A DNA stretch of 28,808 nt, taken from positions 1 through 28,808 of the IMG/VR virus record IMGVR_UViG_3300009164_000267. The stretch is one strand, 5' to 3'. This document shows positions 1-8,001 of this stretch, one piece after another. The translations under genes were made by a program, and so were the position numbers. The stretch's first letter is position 1. Each line of letters begins with the position of its first letter. Under the pieces are notes generated by a model. The model worked only from the letters and a program-made list of their open reading frames with translations, did no database searches and was not told where the DNA came from. This DNA comes from a virus.

Positions 1-1
1 A

Positions 2-544
2 CGTGCTGATACTCCTAAATACGTGCAAGAATTTTTAATGCAAGTATTGAGTATGGTTATTCAAGCAGGTAATGGTCGTGATGAGGTTATTGAAACTATT
101 AAAGACTTCAAACGAAATCTCAGCAAACAAGATAGTTGGACAAAAGGTTCTCCTAAGAGTGTTAATAAACTAACAAGCTATGGAGAACTAGAAGCAAAGA
201 GTGCAACTGGTCGTGCTAATATGCCCGGGCACGTTCGTGCGGCATTGAATTATAACTATCTACGTAGAGTTAACGGTGATCAATATAGTCAAAGAATTGT
301 TGATGGTATGAAGGTAGTAGTTTGTAAACTAAAATCTAATCCATTAAACTTTACAAGTATTGCTTACCCAACAGATGAACTACGATTGCCAAAATGGTTT
401 ACGGAGTTGCCTTTTGATGATGAAGCAATGGAACAAACACTTGTCGATGAAAAGATTGACAATTTACTCGGGGTATTGAATTGGAACATCAAAACCAATA
501 TCGATACTAATTCAACATTTAGTGATTTATTTACGTTTGGTTAA
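2..544 (+). CDS. 43: DNA polymerase family B, C-terminal part (5' truncated by window)
   Basis: The frame is open from the window edge, so the start lies upstream; about 180 residues are visible. This is the thumb/C-terminal end of a replicative family B polymerase of the T4 gp43 type. The recognisable block is the PTDELRLPKWFTELPFD stretch followed by a helical region ending in NLLGVLNWNI, which I know from phage polymerases. The last residues, FSDLFTFG at 518-541, match the position and pattern of the T4/RB69 polymerase tail (LFDMFDF) that binds the gp45 sliding clamp. The clamp gene follows directly, as expected for a replication cluster. The catalytic palm motifs are outside the window, so the assignment rests on the C-terminal segment and context. 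Confidence 0.85.
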   Translation, partial: RADTPKYVQEFLMQVLSMVIQAGNGRDEVIETIKDFKRNLSKQDSWTKGSPKSVNKLTSYGELEAKSATGRANMPGHVRAALNYNYLRRVNGDQYSQRIVDGMKVVVCKLKSNPLNFTSIAYPTDELRLPKWFTELPFDDEAMEQTLVDEKIDNLLGVLNWNIKTNIDTNSTFSDLFTFG

Positions 545-552
545 ACTAATGT

Positions 553-581
553 TTGACATTCGTAAAATATTCCACTATAAT
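553..581 (+). promoter_or_regulatory. Consensus sigma-70 promoter for the sliding clamp operon
   Basis: TTGACA at 553-558 and TATAAT at 576-581 are both perfect consensus hexamers with a 17-bp spacer. Start of transcription is expected near 588, leaving a leader of about 32 bases with an AAAGGA ribosome binding site before the clamp ATG at 620. It lets the clamp be transcribed more strongly than the polymerase just upstream. Confidence 0.85.
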
Positions 582-619
582 ACACAGATAATCTTCCTAA
601 ATAACTTAAAGGACATAAA

Positions 620-1351
620 ATGAAAGATACATTACTAGACATTATTCAACATACCTCAGCATTAGGCATTATTGACCTAATCAAGGTAACCGGTACTGAT
701 ACATCTACCGTTATCAATGCAGTTGCAGAAGATAAAAGCGTTATCGTTACTGGAACATTCAAAAATCCTCACCCCGAATTCATCGGTGTATTTGGTATGC
801 CTAACTTAGGCAAACTTAAAACTATTTTGAGTTTTGATGAATATGATAATACATCAAAAATTTCAATGACACGGGTAAATCGTGATGGTGTTGATACTCC
901 TGATAGCATTCACTTTGAAACACTTGACAAATCATTTATCAATGATTATCGCTTGATGCCAAAAATAATTGCAGAAGATAAAGTAGGCAATGTTTCTTTC
1001 AAGGGAACAACTTGGAACGTAGATTTTGAACCAAGTGTTGCAAATATTCTACGACTAAAGAAGCAAGCAAGTGCTAACAGTGAAGAATCAACTTTTATGA
1101 CTAAAGTTGACGGAACTGATTTGAAGATTTACTTTGGTGATCCTAGCACACACAGTGGTAACTTTGTTTTTCAAAGTAATGTCGGTGGCTCATTGACTAG
1201 CAAATGGCAATGGCCTGTTAATGCTGTCATTAGCATTCTTAGTTTGCCAGGTGACAAGCAATATCGCATCAGCGATAAGGGCGCAAGTGAAATCATTGTT
1301 GACAGTGGTCTTGCAGTTTATCAATATCTGTTGCCTGCAAAAACAAAATGA
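620..1351 (+). CDS. 45: Sliding clamp (T4 gp45-type DNA polymerase processivity factor)
   Basis: 243 aa, close to the 228 aa of T4 gp45. The family forms a trimeric ring around DNA that tethers the polymerase and other tail-bearing proteins. The stretch GMPNLGKLKTILSF followed by DYRLM is a pattern I recognise from clamps of T4-like aquatic phages. The protein is built of alternating strands with few cysteines, as expected for a clamp fold. It starts at an ATG with an AAAGGA site seven bases upstream and has its own consensus promoter. Its stop overlaps the next ATG (ATGA), which begins a run of overlapping genes reaching glycosyltransferase 1. Three proteins in this window carry a C-terminal tail that could bind it: the polymerase, the DpdA-like enzyme and glycosyltransferase 2. 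Confidence 0.85.
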   Translation: MKDTLLDIIQHTSALGIIDLIKVTGTDTSTVINAVAEDKSVIVTGTFKNPHPEFIGVFGMPNLGKLKTILSFDEYDNTSKISMTRVNRDGVDTPDSIHFETLDKSFINDYRLMPKIIAEDKVGNVSFKGTTWNVDFEPSVANILRLKKQASANSEESTFMTKVDGTDLKIYFGDPSTHSGNFVFQSNVGGSLTSKWQWPVNAVISILSLPGDKQYRISDKGASEIIVDSGLAVYQYLLPAKTK

Positions 1352-1746
1352 TTAAGGGTCTACAAGGCACATGCGGAGTCACAGTATCAGCTGGAAACAC
1401 TAGCTTGCCCTATATTTCTCCTAATAATAATAATCCTATTCAGGGTATGCTGAGAATCAATGGCACAGAGATAGAAGTGTTCAATGGCACTGGCTGGCAA
1501 CTTATATCTTCAAGCTATGCCACAGTGACTTTGGATCAAGATATAATAGACGTAATACAGTGGGCACGTAAAAAACGTGATGAAGACTTTGAACTTGAAC
1601 ATTTAGCAAAAGAAAATGTTGCTATACAAGATTTAGTAAATCAAATTAAAGAGAAGAAGGATCAAATCAAAATGGTCCATATACTCACTAAAAAAGAATC
1701 AGAAAAATCAATTGAATGGGCTACAGCACCTTATGGATCAAGTTAA
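1348..1746 (+). CDS. Conserved phage protein, beta-rich head with coiled-coil tail
   Basis: 132 aa, function not recognised. It starts by an ATGA overlap with the clamp stop. Residues 25-55 (NNNNPIQGMLRINGTEIEVF, then NGTGW) resemble the G-M-x-R-Y/I-N...V-F/Y-D/N-G-x-x-W motif common in phage structural and fibre proteins. Residues about 65-120 are charged and helical with a coiled-coil look (KKRDEDFELEHLAKENVAIQ). The 3' end overlaps the following transglycosylase gene by 14 bases if that gene starts at 1733. It sits between a replication protein and a DNA-modification enzyme, but nothing in the sequence links it to either job. Confidence 0.7.
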   Translation: MIKGLQGTCGVTVSAGNTSLPYISPNNNNPIQGMLRINGTEIEVFNGTGWQLISSSYATVTLDQDIIDVIQWARKKRDEDFELEHLAKENVAIQDLVNQIKEKKDQIKMVHILTKKESEKSIEWATAPYGSS

Positions 1747-3214
1747 TTTATCAAATAGTCATGACCCTGAATGGGCGTTATTCTTGCCAGCAGTTAGTAG
1801 TTTTTATATTAGCGGTTTAGGTAAACAACGTGAGGGTGAAAACTATTTTGACCAAGCACGTATCCCTGCAAGTTTTAACGGAGATGTTGAAAAACTAAAT
1901 TTCTTAAATTCTAAAGAAGGCTTGTATTATTATAAATGGGGATTGTATTCTGCTGGTCACGCTAATTTAGATACAAACAAAATTGATCACAATGAAAGTA
2001 TCATTCGCAAACGTGAAAAAGGTACATTCATCTTAGGTGATTCAGGTGGATTTCAGATTCTTAAAGGTCAATGGCCTGCTGATTGGAAAGATCCTAACTG
2101 CCCCCGCGCTATGGTAAAGCGCAAAGCAGTATTGAACTGGATGGATACATACATGGACTATGGTATGTGTTTAGATATTCCTAGCCAATCTGAAACTACT
2201 TTTCATATTAAAGACAAGAATGGTAATAGTGTACATGGAATTCAAAATGTACAAGATGCGATAGATGCTACTCATATTAATAATGAATACTTTATTAAAA
2301 ATCGTTCAGGTGAATGTAAATTCTTAAACGTATTGCAAGGTCGTACTCATACTGATAGTGATAAGTGGTATGATGAAATGAAGAAATATTGTGACCCAAA
2401 CATTTACCCAGACAATCACTTCAATGGTTGGGCATTCGGTGGGCAAACAAAGATTGATGTCCATCTTATGTTGCGTAGAATGGTTGATATTATATATGAT
2501 GGATTGCTACAAGAGGGTAAGCATGACTTGATTCACTGTTTGGGTGTATCAATACTTGAGTATGCAGTGTTGTTTAGTGATATCCAGAAAGCTATTCGTA
2601 AGAATCACAACCCAAAACTACAAATTACATTTGACTGTGCTAGCCCATTCTTTAGTGCGGCTAAAGGTTTAGCATACTTCAATAACAGTATTGAGCATGA
2701 AAAGAAATGGTCATACAGTATGGAAAAAACTGCCGAAAACAAAGACTATGCTACTGATAATCGTAAATTTAGTACTGGTGTTTTGGCTGACGGCATCCAT
2801 AAAGTCTTTACAGATAGTCCAGTAACTGATAAACTACTGATGCGGGACTTATGCTATCGAGGACAAGGATTCATTGGTCAACATGGTAAAGAAACTAAAA
2901 CAAGTTGGGATACTTTGAGTTATACATTGTTACAAAGTCATAATGTTTATCAACATATGATTGCTGTTCAGGAAGCTAATCGTAAGTATGAAACCGGTGT
3001 TATTCCGGCAATGCTTAAACATGATTTGTCTGGTCTAACATTCAAACAAGTAGTAAATGAGGTATTTGCACAAAAGACTAGACAAGCTAGCCATGATGTT
3101 ATTGAAGCACATAGCAATCTTTGGAAGCAAATGCAATCAGGTAGTCAAGGTATGAGTGGCAAGAAAACTGTTAACTCACTAACTAAGTTCAATGAATTGT
3201 TCGAATTTGTATAA
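1733..3214 (+). CDS. dpdA: DpdA/TGT-like guanine transglycosylase with clamp-binding-like tail
   Basis: 493 aa from ATG 1733; an upstream in-frame ATG at 1712 would add seven residues, and neither has a clear ribosome binding site. The tRNA-guanine transglycosylase fold is shown by DSGGFQ (residues 103-108, the general acid Asp) and TFDC (299-302, Asp301 as nucleophile), spaced as in bacterial TGT (Asp102 and Asp280 in Zymomonas). A C-terminal LLQSHNVY segment matches the TGT zinc-histidine region, but the Cys-x-Cys-x2-Cys partners are missing. In phages such divergent enzymes are DpdA, which exchange guanine in DNA for a 7-deazaguanine. folE, queD and queE in the same window support that role over tRNA modification. 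The protein ends in FNELFEFV, very like the polymerase tail FSDLFTFG. It shares the clamp's run of overlapping genes. Confidence 0.8.
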   Translation: MDQVNLSNSHDPEWALFLPAVSSFYISGLGKQREGENYFDQARIPASFNGDVEKLNFLNSKEGLYYYKWGLYSAGHANLDTNKIDHNESIIRKREKGTFILGDSGGFQILKGQWPADWKDPNCPRAMVKRKAVLNWMDTYMDYGMCLDIPSQSETTFHIKDKNGNSVHGIQNVQDAIDATHINNEYFIKNRSGECKFLNVLQGRTHTDSDKWYDEMKKYCDPNIYPDNHFNGWAFGGQTKIDVHLMLRRMVDIIYDGLLQEGKHDLIHCLGVSILEYAVLFSDIQKAIRKNHNPKLQITFDCASPFFSAAKGLAYFNNSIEHEKKWSYSMEKTAENKDYATDNRKFSTGVLADGIHKVFTDSPVTDKLLMRDLCYRGQGFIGQHGKETKTSWDTLSYTLLQSHNVYQHMIAVQEANRKYETGVIPAMLKHDLSGLTFKQVVNEVFAQKTRQASHDVIEAHSNLWKQMQSGSQGMSGKKTVNSLTKFNELFEFV

Positions 3215-3441
3215 TGCATAATTTTATGATACAAGAAACACATGCGGCACCCATAACACATATGGAAATGAAAGATTCGATTACATTCAGGTCATCTACT
3301 AATAGTGAAATGCTAAAGATTGCACCTGATGGTTTCTATGTTCGTGGGGTGAAGGTATCACAAGACGAACGTGAGGCAGAAACAGTTTACAAAACATTTC
3401 ATCAATGGCTCACATGGGCAACATTAAATAGGACTTTTTAA
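3214..3441 (+). CDS. Conserved phage protein, 75 aa
   Basis: Starts at an ATG that overlaps the previous TAA (TAATG). The core MLKIAPDGFYVRGVKV followed by an acidic helix (SQDEREAETVYKTFHQWL) is a pattern I associate with small conserved phage proteins of unknown function. No catalytic motif, signal or membrane segment. It is translationally coupled to the DpdA-like gene. Confidence 0.7.
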   Translation: MHNFMIQETHAAPITHMEMKDSITFRSSTNSEMLKIAPDGFYVRGVKVSQDEREAETVYKTFHQWLTWATLNRTF

Positions 3442-3442
3442 A

Positions 3443-3898
3443 ATGGATATTCAACGAGAACAAGCAGAATTTGAAAAACGTAATCGCATCAAGCAACATG
3501 CCAGACGTATGATTTTCGTAACATTTCAAAAAGAGGGTATTCACAAATACCCAGCGGCAGCAACAGATCCATCACTTGCAACGGGTGATGAATATGATGT
3601 TAGCTTTTTAGCAACTCCACATCGTCACATCTTTCATTTTAATGTGGCTATTGAAGTATTTCACAACGATAGGGATATTGAGTTTATTCAATTCAAACGC
3701 TGGTTAGAGAACCTCTATAAAGGCGGTACACTTGAATTGAATTACAAAAGTTGTGAAATGATTAGTGACGATTTATATATGCAAATCGCCACTAGATATC
3801 CTGATCGTAACATTGAAATCACTGTAAGCGAAGATGGTGAGAACGGTGCTACGATTTATTACAATACAATTAAACCTTATCTTTCAACCGCTATTTAA
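3443..3898 (+). CDS. Conserved phage protein, 151 aa
   Basis: Function unknown. It begins one base after the preceding stop. The sequence has several well-defined blocks: MIFVTFQKEGIHKYPAA (23-39), SFLATPHRHIFHFNVAIEVF (54-73) and RDIEFIQFKRWLENLY (77-92), then CEMISDDLY and a strand-rich end with VSEDGENGA. The histidine cluster PHRHIFHF could bind metal, but no known metalloenzyme signature is complete. The protein looks soluble, with no signal peptide. It lies in the clamp-dpdA-glycosyltransferase run and so may be made early or during replication. Confidence 0.7.
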   Translation: MDIQREQAEFEKRNRIKQHARRMIFVTFQKEGIHKYPAAATDPSLATGDEYDVSFLATPHRHIFHFNVAIEVFHNDRDIEFIQFKRWLENLYKGGTLELNYKSCEMISDDLYMQIATRYPDRNIEITVSEDGENGATIYYNTIKPYLSTAI

Positions 3899-3909
3899 AG
3901 GAAAACAAA

Positions 3910-4119
3910 ATGGCAAAACTAACTTTTCAACCTAACCCCAAAGTTCATCAAATTTTTGAAGACCTAGAAAAATACAAAGAGTTTTGTGTAGACTTTGGAT
4001 ATAAGTATGATGAGACAACATTATACGACATGCGTTCATACGTATATCGTCAACATCAAAAACAACTTTCAGGTAAATGGCCTAAAGACAGTTGGGCTGA
4101 GGATGCACGTAGAATATGA
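3910..4119 (+). CDS. Small hypothetical protein, 69 aa
   Basis: Preceded by an AAAGGA site six bases before the ATG. It is aromatic and charged (LEKYKEFCVDFGYKYDE, then YVYRQHQKQLSGKW) and looks mostly helical. No family recognised. Its stop overlaps the start of the glycosyltransferase gene (ATGA), so the two are probably translated together. Confidence 0.65.
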   Translation: MAKLTFQPNPKVHQIFEDLEKYKEFCVDFGYKYDETTLYDMRSYVYRQHQKQLSGKWPKDSWAEDARRI

Positions 4120-5297
4120 CCATGCGTAAACTTTATTATATGGGTCTTGAACCCTATAAAGCACGATACACATTACAACTAACAGATTGGAATGAGCGTG
4201 TATTTAAACGCCGAGGTATTGATTATGTTATTGTACCCGGTGATACTCTAAGCAATGATCAGGCAATTGTCACTGGTCAAGTATTAGACGCACATGGTCG
4301 TACATACTTTGGTATGTCGCAACTAATGAATTTGATTCGTATGATGAAAGCAGGAGAACTTAATAATGAAGATGTTATCTACTTTGAAGACATGTTTCAA
4401 CCCGGTATCGAGAGCCTTCCTTATATACTTAATCAAATCGACAGCATTAATCGTCCTCGCATTTTTGTTCGTTGTCTTGCTCAATCCATTGATCCTGATG
4501 ATTTCGTACATGTATGGGGCATGTCTAAGTTTATGGGTCACTATGAAAAGATGGTGGACTCATTCGTAGACGGTGTTCTTGCATCAAATGAAGAAATGGT
4601 AATGCACATGAAGATCGCAGGCTGGGAAGCCCCGATTTATAATATATCAGGACTTGCATTTGGTAAGGATGAAGTACGTGAACGTGTTAGTGAAATCAAA
4701 CCTTTCAACACACGTAAAAATCGTATTGTATTTACCGCACGTTGGGATCAGGAAAAACAACCTGATTTCTTCATGGATGTTATTGAAGAATTCAATAACC
4801 GATATGGAAATAGAAGTGCTGAATTTGCAGTATTAAGTGGTGCACCTTTGCGTAGTAACAATAGTAGTTACATGGAACGTACACAACAAATGCGTAGTGA
4901 AGGTAAATTATCAATCTACGAGGATTTGGATAAGAATCAATACTATAATATACTAAATGATAGTCGCATTCTATTCAACTGTGCATTGCAAGATTGGGTA
5001 TCAAATACAATTAGTGAAGCAGATGCATTAGGTTGCAATGTTTGTTATCCAGCTTATCGTAGTTTCCCAGAAACACTAAGCAATGATGCAAGCAGAATGT
5101 ATTTACCCTGGTCAGTTGAAGACGCGGCTATTAAGTTGTATAATATGCTACATCAACCAAATAGTAAGCAAGGTAATATCAGTGATTGGACAGATAAAAC
5201 AATTGACCGAATCATTGATATAATTGAAGGCAATGGGGAACAATGGTTGCGTATGAGTACTGATTATCGTAAGCATACGAGAGAATATAAATATTAA
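4116..5297 (+). CDS. GT-B fold glycosyltransferase 1 (GT4-like)
   Basis: 393 aa from an ATGA overlap; a second ATG two codons later is possible. The C-terminal half has the typical retaining GT-B/GT4 donor-domain pattern: RIVFTARWDQEKQPDFFMDV (about 203-222), a GAPL/NNSSY segment, a Tyr-rich YEDLDKNQYYNIL linker and SNTISEADALGCNVCYP, which corresponds to the E-x7-E-bearing sugar-nucleotide loop although the second Glu is not in register. The acceptor is unknown: DNA base, surface polysaccharide or another small molecule. It ends in an Arg/Lys/Tyr-rich tail with no clamp-like motif, unlike glycosyltransferase 2. Its place at the end of the clamp-dpdA gene run makes a DNA-modification role thinkable but not shown. 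Confidence 0.75.
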   Translation: MTMRKLYYMGLEPYKARYTLQLTDWNERVFKRRGIDYVIVPGDTLSNDQAIVTGQVLDAHGRTYFGMSQLMNLIRMMKAGELNNEDVIYFEDMFQPGIESLPYILNQIDSINRPRIFVRCLAQSIDPDDFVHVWGMSKFMGHYEKMVDSFVDGVLASNEEMVMHMKIAGWEAPIYNISGLAFGKDEVRERVSEIKPFNTRKNRIVFTARWDQEKQPDFFMDVIEEFNNRYGNRSAEFAVLSGAPLRSNNSSYMERTQQMRSEGKLSIYEDLDKNQYYNILNDSRILFNCALQDWVSNTISEADALGCNVCYPAYRSFPETLSNDASRMYLPWSVEDAAIKLYNMLHQPNSKQGNISDWTDKTIDRIIDIIEGNGEQWLRMSTDYRKHTREYKY

Positions 5298-5306
5298 GGA
5301 ATAATT

Positions 5307-5891
5307 ATGGCAACTTGGAGCGTTAAACCTGAATGGAAGAAATCAATCATAGAGCGTAATTACTTTGTAAAAGGTGATAACAAATTAATGGTTGAAACTG
5401 GTTGGCGATGGGGAGAGTTTCACGTTTATACCGACGATGATAATCCCCCAAACATTGAGTCTGGTGTAGATATTTACAATTGTGAATATGAAACTGAACT
5501 TGTTGAAACTAGCGACGGTTGTTGGGAAGAACATGACATGGATGAATGTGATGAAGAAACCCAAGAATGGCTAGAAGAATTTTTTGATGAGGGAAATAGC
5601 TGGCTAGATTTAGAAGAACATGGTTGGAGCCAAGATGAATGTGAAATGATCATTGATTGCGATTTGATCATTGAGAATGTAGACACCGGTGAAGTTGTGG
5701 ATAGTTCTAATGAGGATGAGGCAAGAGCAATGCTAGAAAAACCCACTCAGTGGCCTTGGGGCCCTGAACTTGCGTCTACTGTAGAAACAGCAAAGTGGCC
5801 CTTTGACAGACCAAAAGAAGGACCTAAATCTGAGTTAGATCCAAACTGGCCTTTCCCTGGAGTAACAGATATGAAAAAGGAAGAAGAATAA
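5307..5891 (+). CDS. Highly acidic phage protein with Trp-Pro motifs, 194 aa
   Basis: Function unknown. A GGA-containing site (AAGGAATAATT) precedes the ATG. The N-terminal ~50 residues look like a strand-rich domain. The centre (about 65-115) is extremely rich in Asp, Glu and Trp (EEHDMDECDEETQEWLEEFF). The C-terminal third carries repeated W-P motifs: QWPWGPE, KWPFDRPK and NWPFPGV, the last echoed by TWPFPAD in the membrane protein at the window's right end. Strong acidity is common in phage DNA mimics and host-takeover proteins, but there is no specific evidence. The next gene overlaps its stop (TAATG). Confidence 0.7.
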   Translation: MATWSVKPEWKKSIIERNYFVKGDNKLMVETGWRWGEFHVYTDDDNPPNIESGVDIYNCEYETELVETSDGCWEEHDMDECDEETQEWLEEFFDEGNSWLDLEEHGWSQDECEMIIDCDLIIENVDTGEVVDSSNEDEARAMLEKPTQWPWGPELASTVETAKWPFDRPKEGPKSELDPNWPFPGVTDMKKEEE

Positions 5892-6076
5892 TGGCTAAGA
5901 AAAAAGTAAAAATAGAATTATATGCAGAAGCTCCTTATAAACAAGGATATGATTCTGGATTAGCAAAAGAGGAATTTTTTAATCCATACGCAGACATTGA
6001 GAATGCAGAGGCTGACGCTGATGACTATCAACGTGGATACGAAAATGCTACAGAAATTGTAGAGAGCGTAGAGTAA
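5891..6076 (+). CDS. Small acidic hypothetical protein, 61 aa
   Basis: TAATG overlap with the previous gene. A basic N-terminus (MAKKKVKIELYAE) is followed by an acidic, Tyr-containing stretch with two similar blocks, YKQGYDSGLAKEEFFNPY and DYQRGYENATEI, each with a Q-x-G-Y core. This may be an internal duplication. No known family. Confidence 0.6.
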   Translation: MAKKKVKIELYAEAPYKQGYDSGLAKEEFFNPYADIENAEADADDYQRGYENATEIVESVE

Positions 6077-6096
6077 TTTAACATAAAGGAAATAAA

Positions 6097-6285
6097 ATGA
6101 GCGCACACAATGATATTAAAACACACTTTGATGACTACTTAATGGAGAACGAAAAGTTTGACAAAGGTAATGCATCAGCGGGTACACGTGCCCGCAAAGC
6201 ACTAGCAGAAATGGCTAAAGCAATCAAAGCACGCCGTAATGAAATTACTGCTGAAAAAGCCGCACGTAAAGAAGCTAAGGCTTAA
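6097..6285 (+). CDS. Basic helical small protein (histone-H1/Hc1-like phage protein)
   Basis: 62 aa with a good AAAGGA site at the right distance. The acidic N-terminus is followed by GTRARKALAEMAKAIKARRN and an Ala/Lys/Arg-rich helix. I recognise this type from phage proteins labelled histone-like; a DNA-binding or packaging role is inferred only from composition. Separated by two bases from the following methyltransferase GTG. Confidence 0.6.
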   Translation: MSAHNDIKTHFDDYLMENEKFDKGNASAGTRARKALAEMAKAIKARRNEITAEKAARKEAKA

Positions 6286-6287
6286 CA

Positions 6288-7049
6288 GTGATACCAACTG
6301 CACCGGAACGATATAAAAATCTTTCTTGTAAAGTTTGTAATGGAAAGACCAGTATATTTGGTTATACGGATATAAACAAAACATGTGAAGAGGCTAGAAA
6401 CAAAATAGTCATTTCATATATTGGTCATCCTATATGTTATCACATATGTAACAATTGTAATTTCATATTCACTGTTGATTTTGATGATTGGGATAAAAAA
6501 GATTTTCTGGAACACATTTACAATGATGATTACACTTTAACTGATCCAGATTATGTAGGTGTTCGTTCAATTGAAAATGCAAACTGGTTATGTTCAGGAC
6601 TAGCTAATTTAATCAATAACTCTATGCAACTGTTAGATTATGGTGCAGGAGATAATCAACTATGTAAAGAACTGAACCGTAGAGGTTACAACACAATAGG
6701 ATGGGATCCGATGTGGGATACTAAACCAGAATTCTCTGCTAGCGAAACATTTGATGTAGTAACTGCATTTGAGGTATTGGAACACACACCCAATCCATTA
6801 AAAACCATAAAAGAAATTGCAAAGTTTGTAAAACCAATAACCGGAATAGTAGTATTCAGTACATTAATCAATGAAGTAGTTAAGCCAGAGGAAAGATGTA
6901 ATCACTGGTATCTGGCTCCTAGAAACGGTCACGTGTGTATGCATTCTTTATCCAGTTTAAAATTAATGTTTGAGTTAGTGGGTATGCAAGTAACCACAAT
7001 CAATGCAAGTCAACACATTGCCACTAGAGTAGAAAAAATTCATGTTTAG
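6288..7049 (+). CDS. Class I SAM-dependent methyltransferase with N-terminal zinc ribbon
   Basis: 253 aa. The start is a GTG at 6288 with a TAAGG site about eight bases upstream; no ATG fits. The N-terminus has a zinc-ribbon pattern: Cys14-x2-Cys17 and Cys54-x2-Cys57. The methyltransferase domain follows: LLDYGAGDN (115-123) is motif I for SAM binding, GWDPM supplies the acidic residue of motif II, and TFDVVTAFEVLEHTPNP (154-170) is the motif IV-like region. The later GHVCMHSLSSLKLMFE segment is typical of sugar or small-molecule methyltransferases with a zinc ribbon. The substrate is unknown; a sugar or a deazaguanine-linked group is conceivable given the neighbours. The gene ends in a hairpin. 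Confidence 0.8.
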   Translation: MIPTAPERYKNLSCKVCNGKTSIFGYTDINKTCEEARNKIVISYIGHPICYHICNNCNFIFTVDFDDWDKKDFLEHIYNDDYTLTDPDYVGVRSIENANWLCSGLANLINNSMQLLDYGAGDNQLCKELNRRGYNTIGWDPMWDTKPEFSASETFDVVTAFEVLEHTPNPLKTIKEIAKFVKPITGIVVFSTLINEVVKPEERCNHWYLAPRNGHVCMHSLSSLKLMFELVGMQVTTINASQHIATRVEKIHV

Positions 7050-7058
7050 TAAAACATG
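7041..7058 (+). other. Hairpin at the methyltransferase stop
   Basis: CATGTTT (7041-7047) pairs with AAACATG (7052-7058) around a four-base loop, with the TAG stop at 7047-7049. There is no T-tract, so it is not a classical terminator. A second hairpin follows, TGTAAC (7070-7075) with GTTACA (7082-7087). It lies in the folE leader. Confidence 0.4.
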
Positions 7059-7125
7059 ATAAATAAGTATGTAACACAAAGGTTACAAAATATCAAAACA
7101 AAACCATCACAAAGGAAGGTTATCT

Positions 7126-7803
7126 ATGAGTTATAATAAAACAAAAACAGACCCAGAGTTGGGTCAACAAGTACACGAACACTTAGTTAAAATGGGTGTT
7201 GAAACACCAACAACTTACACAGGTCATATGTCCCGTGTAGGTAAGATTGAATTGATTGAGAGTCATTTCAAAGGTATCATGGAAATATTAGGACTAGACT
7301 TGTCTGATGACAGTTTAATAGAAACACCAAAACGTGTTGCTAAAATGTATGTCAATGAAATTTTCTGGGGGTTAGATTATGAAGCATTTCCAAAGTGTAC
7401 GACTGTCGATAACAAGATGCATTACAATGAAATGGTCGTTGAACGCAACGTTAATGTCCAAAGTAATTGCGAACATCACTTTGTTGTTATTGATGGGCTG
7501 GCTACAGTGGCTTATGTTCCGAAACAAAGAGTCCTCGGATTATCAAAAATTAATCGTATTGTCGAATATTTCAGCAAACGCCCTCAAATCCAAGAGCGAC
7601 TTACAGAACAAATCTTTCATACTCTCCAATTTATACTGGAGACTGAAGATGTTGCGGTAATGATTGACGCACAACACTATTGTGTTAAGTCCCGCGGTGT
7701 AGAAGATACCGGTAGTTCTACTGTAACAAGTAGATTGGGCGGTGGATTTAAGTCTGATCCAGCGGCACGTGCAGAATTCTATCAAATTGCGAGACAGAAA
7801 TGA
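7126..7803 (+). CDS. folE: GTP cyclohydrolase I (FolE)
   Basis: 225 aa. It converts GTP to 7,8-dihydroneopterin triphosphate, the first step towards 7-deazaguanines and folate. Seen motifs: TPKRVAKMY (67-75), the zinc and catalytic NCEHHF (Cys115, His117, His118), VPKQRVLGLSKINRIV (131-146) and AQHYCVKSRGVEDTGS (182-197) with the third zinc ligand Cys186. The length agrees with bacterial FolE. An AAAGGAAGG site precedes the ATG. The stop overlaps the next gene (ATGA). With queD and queE 2-4 kb downstream it completes the GTP-to-CDG part of the pathway, which points to supply of a DNA base rather than folate. I see no consensus promoter in the 76-base leader. Confidence 0.95.
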   Translation: MSYNKTKTDPELGQQVHEHLVKMGVETPTTYTGHMSRVGKIELIESHFKGIMEILGLDLSDDSLIETPKRVAKMYVNEIFWGLDYEAFPKCTTVDNKMHYNEMVVERNVNVQSNCEHHFVVIDGLATVAYVPKQRVLGLSKINRIVEYFSKRPQIQERLTEQIFHTLQFILETEDVAVMIDAQHYCVKSRGVEDTGSSTVTSRLGGGFKSDPAARAEFYQIARQK

Positions 7804-7994
7804 ACAAACGAATCAAAGAATTATTTGAACAAGCTGGTACTGATGTAAGTGGTAAATGGATGAGCATTGATAATGCTGAAAAGTTTGCCGATTCGATTGT
7901 ATGGGAATGTATGAAAATCTGTGAAGATGTTATGAAAAAAGATAACTCTGCACTTACCTGCTGGAGTGCGATCAAAGGAACATTTAGGAGTTGA
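7800..7994 (+). CDS. Small paralogue family member 1 (C-terminus frameshifted)
   Basis: 64 aa. N-terminus MNKRIKELFEQAG and centre KFADSIVWECMKICEDVM place it in a family with four other members in this window (7998, 23275, 25071, 25286). Full-length members end in HFGVEE. Here an extra G at 7977/7978 shifts the frame so that the end reads IKGTFRS. One base less would give IKEHLGVEE and a stop overlapping the next ATG as ATGA. The member at 23275 carries the same shift. The family is familiar from uncultured phages, function unknown. It starts by ATGA overlap with folE. Confidence 0.7.
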   Translation: MNKRIKELFEQAGTDVSGKWMSIDNAEKFADSIVWECMKICEDVMKKDNSALTCWSAIKGTFRS

Positions 7995-8001
7995 AGAATG
8001 A
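7881..8001 (+). repeat. Duplicated segment, copy 1 (matches 23368-23488)
   Basis: By hand alignment 121 bases match the copy at 23368-23488 without gaps and with ten differences. The block covers the C-terminal part of a small paralogue, the shared extra G and the ribosome binding site of the next gene. Confidence 0.8.

Noticed and set aside
7041-7087. Rho-independent terminator between the methyltransferase and folE
   Set aside because: Two hairpins exist but neither is GC-rich or followed by a T-run.
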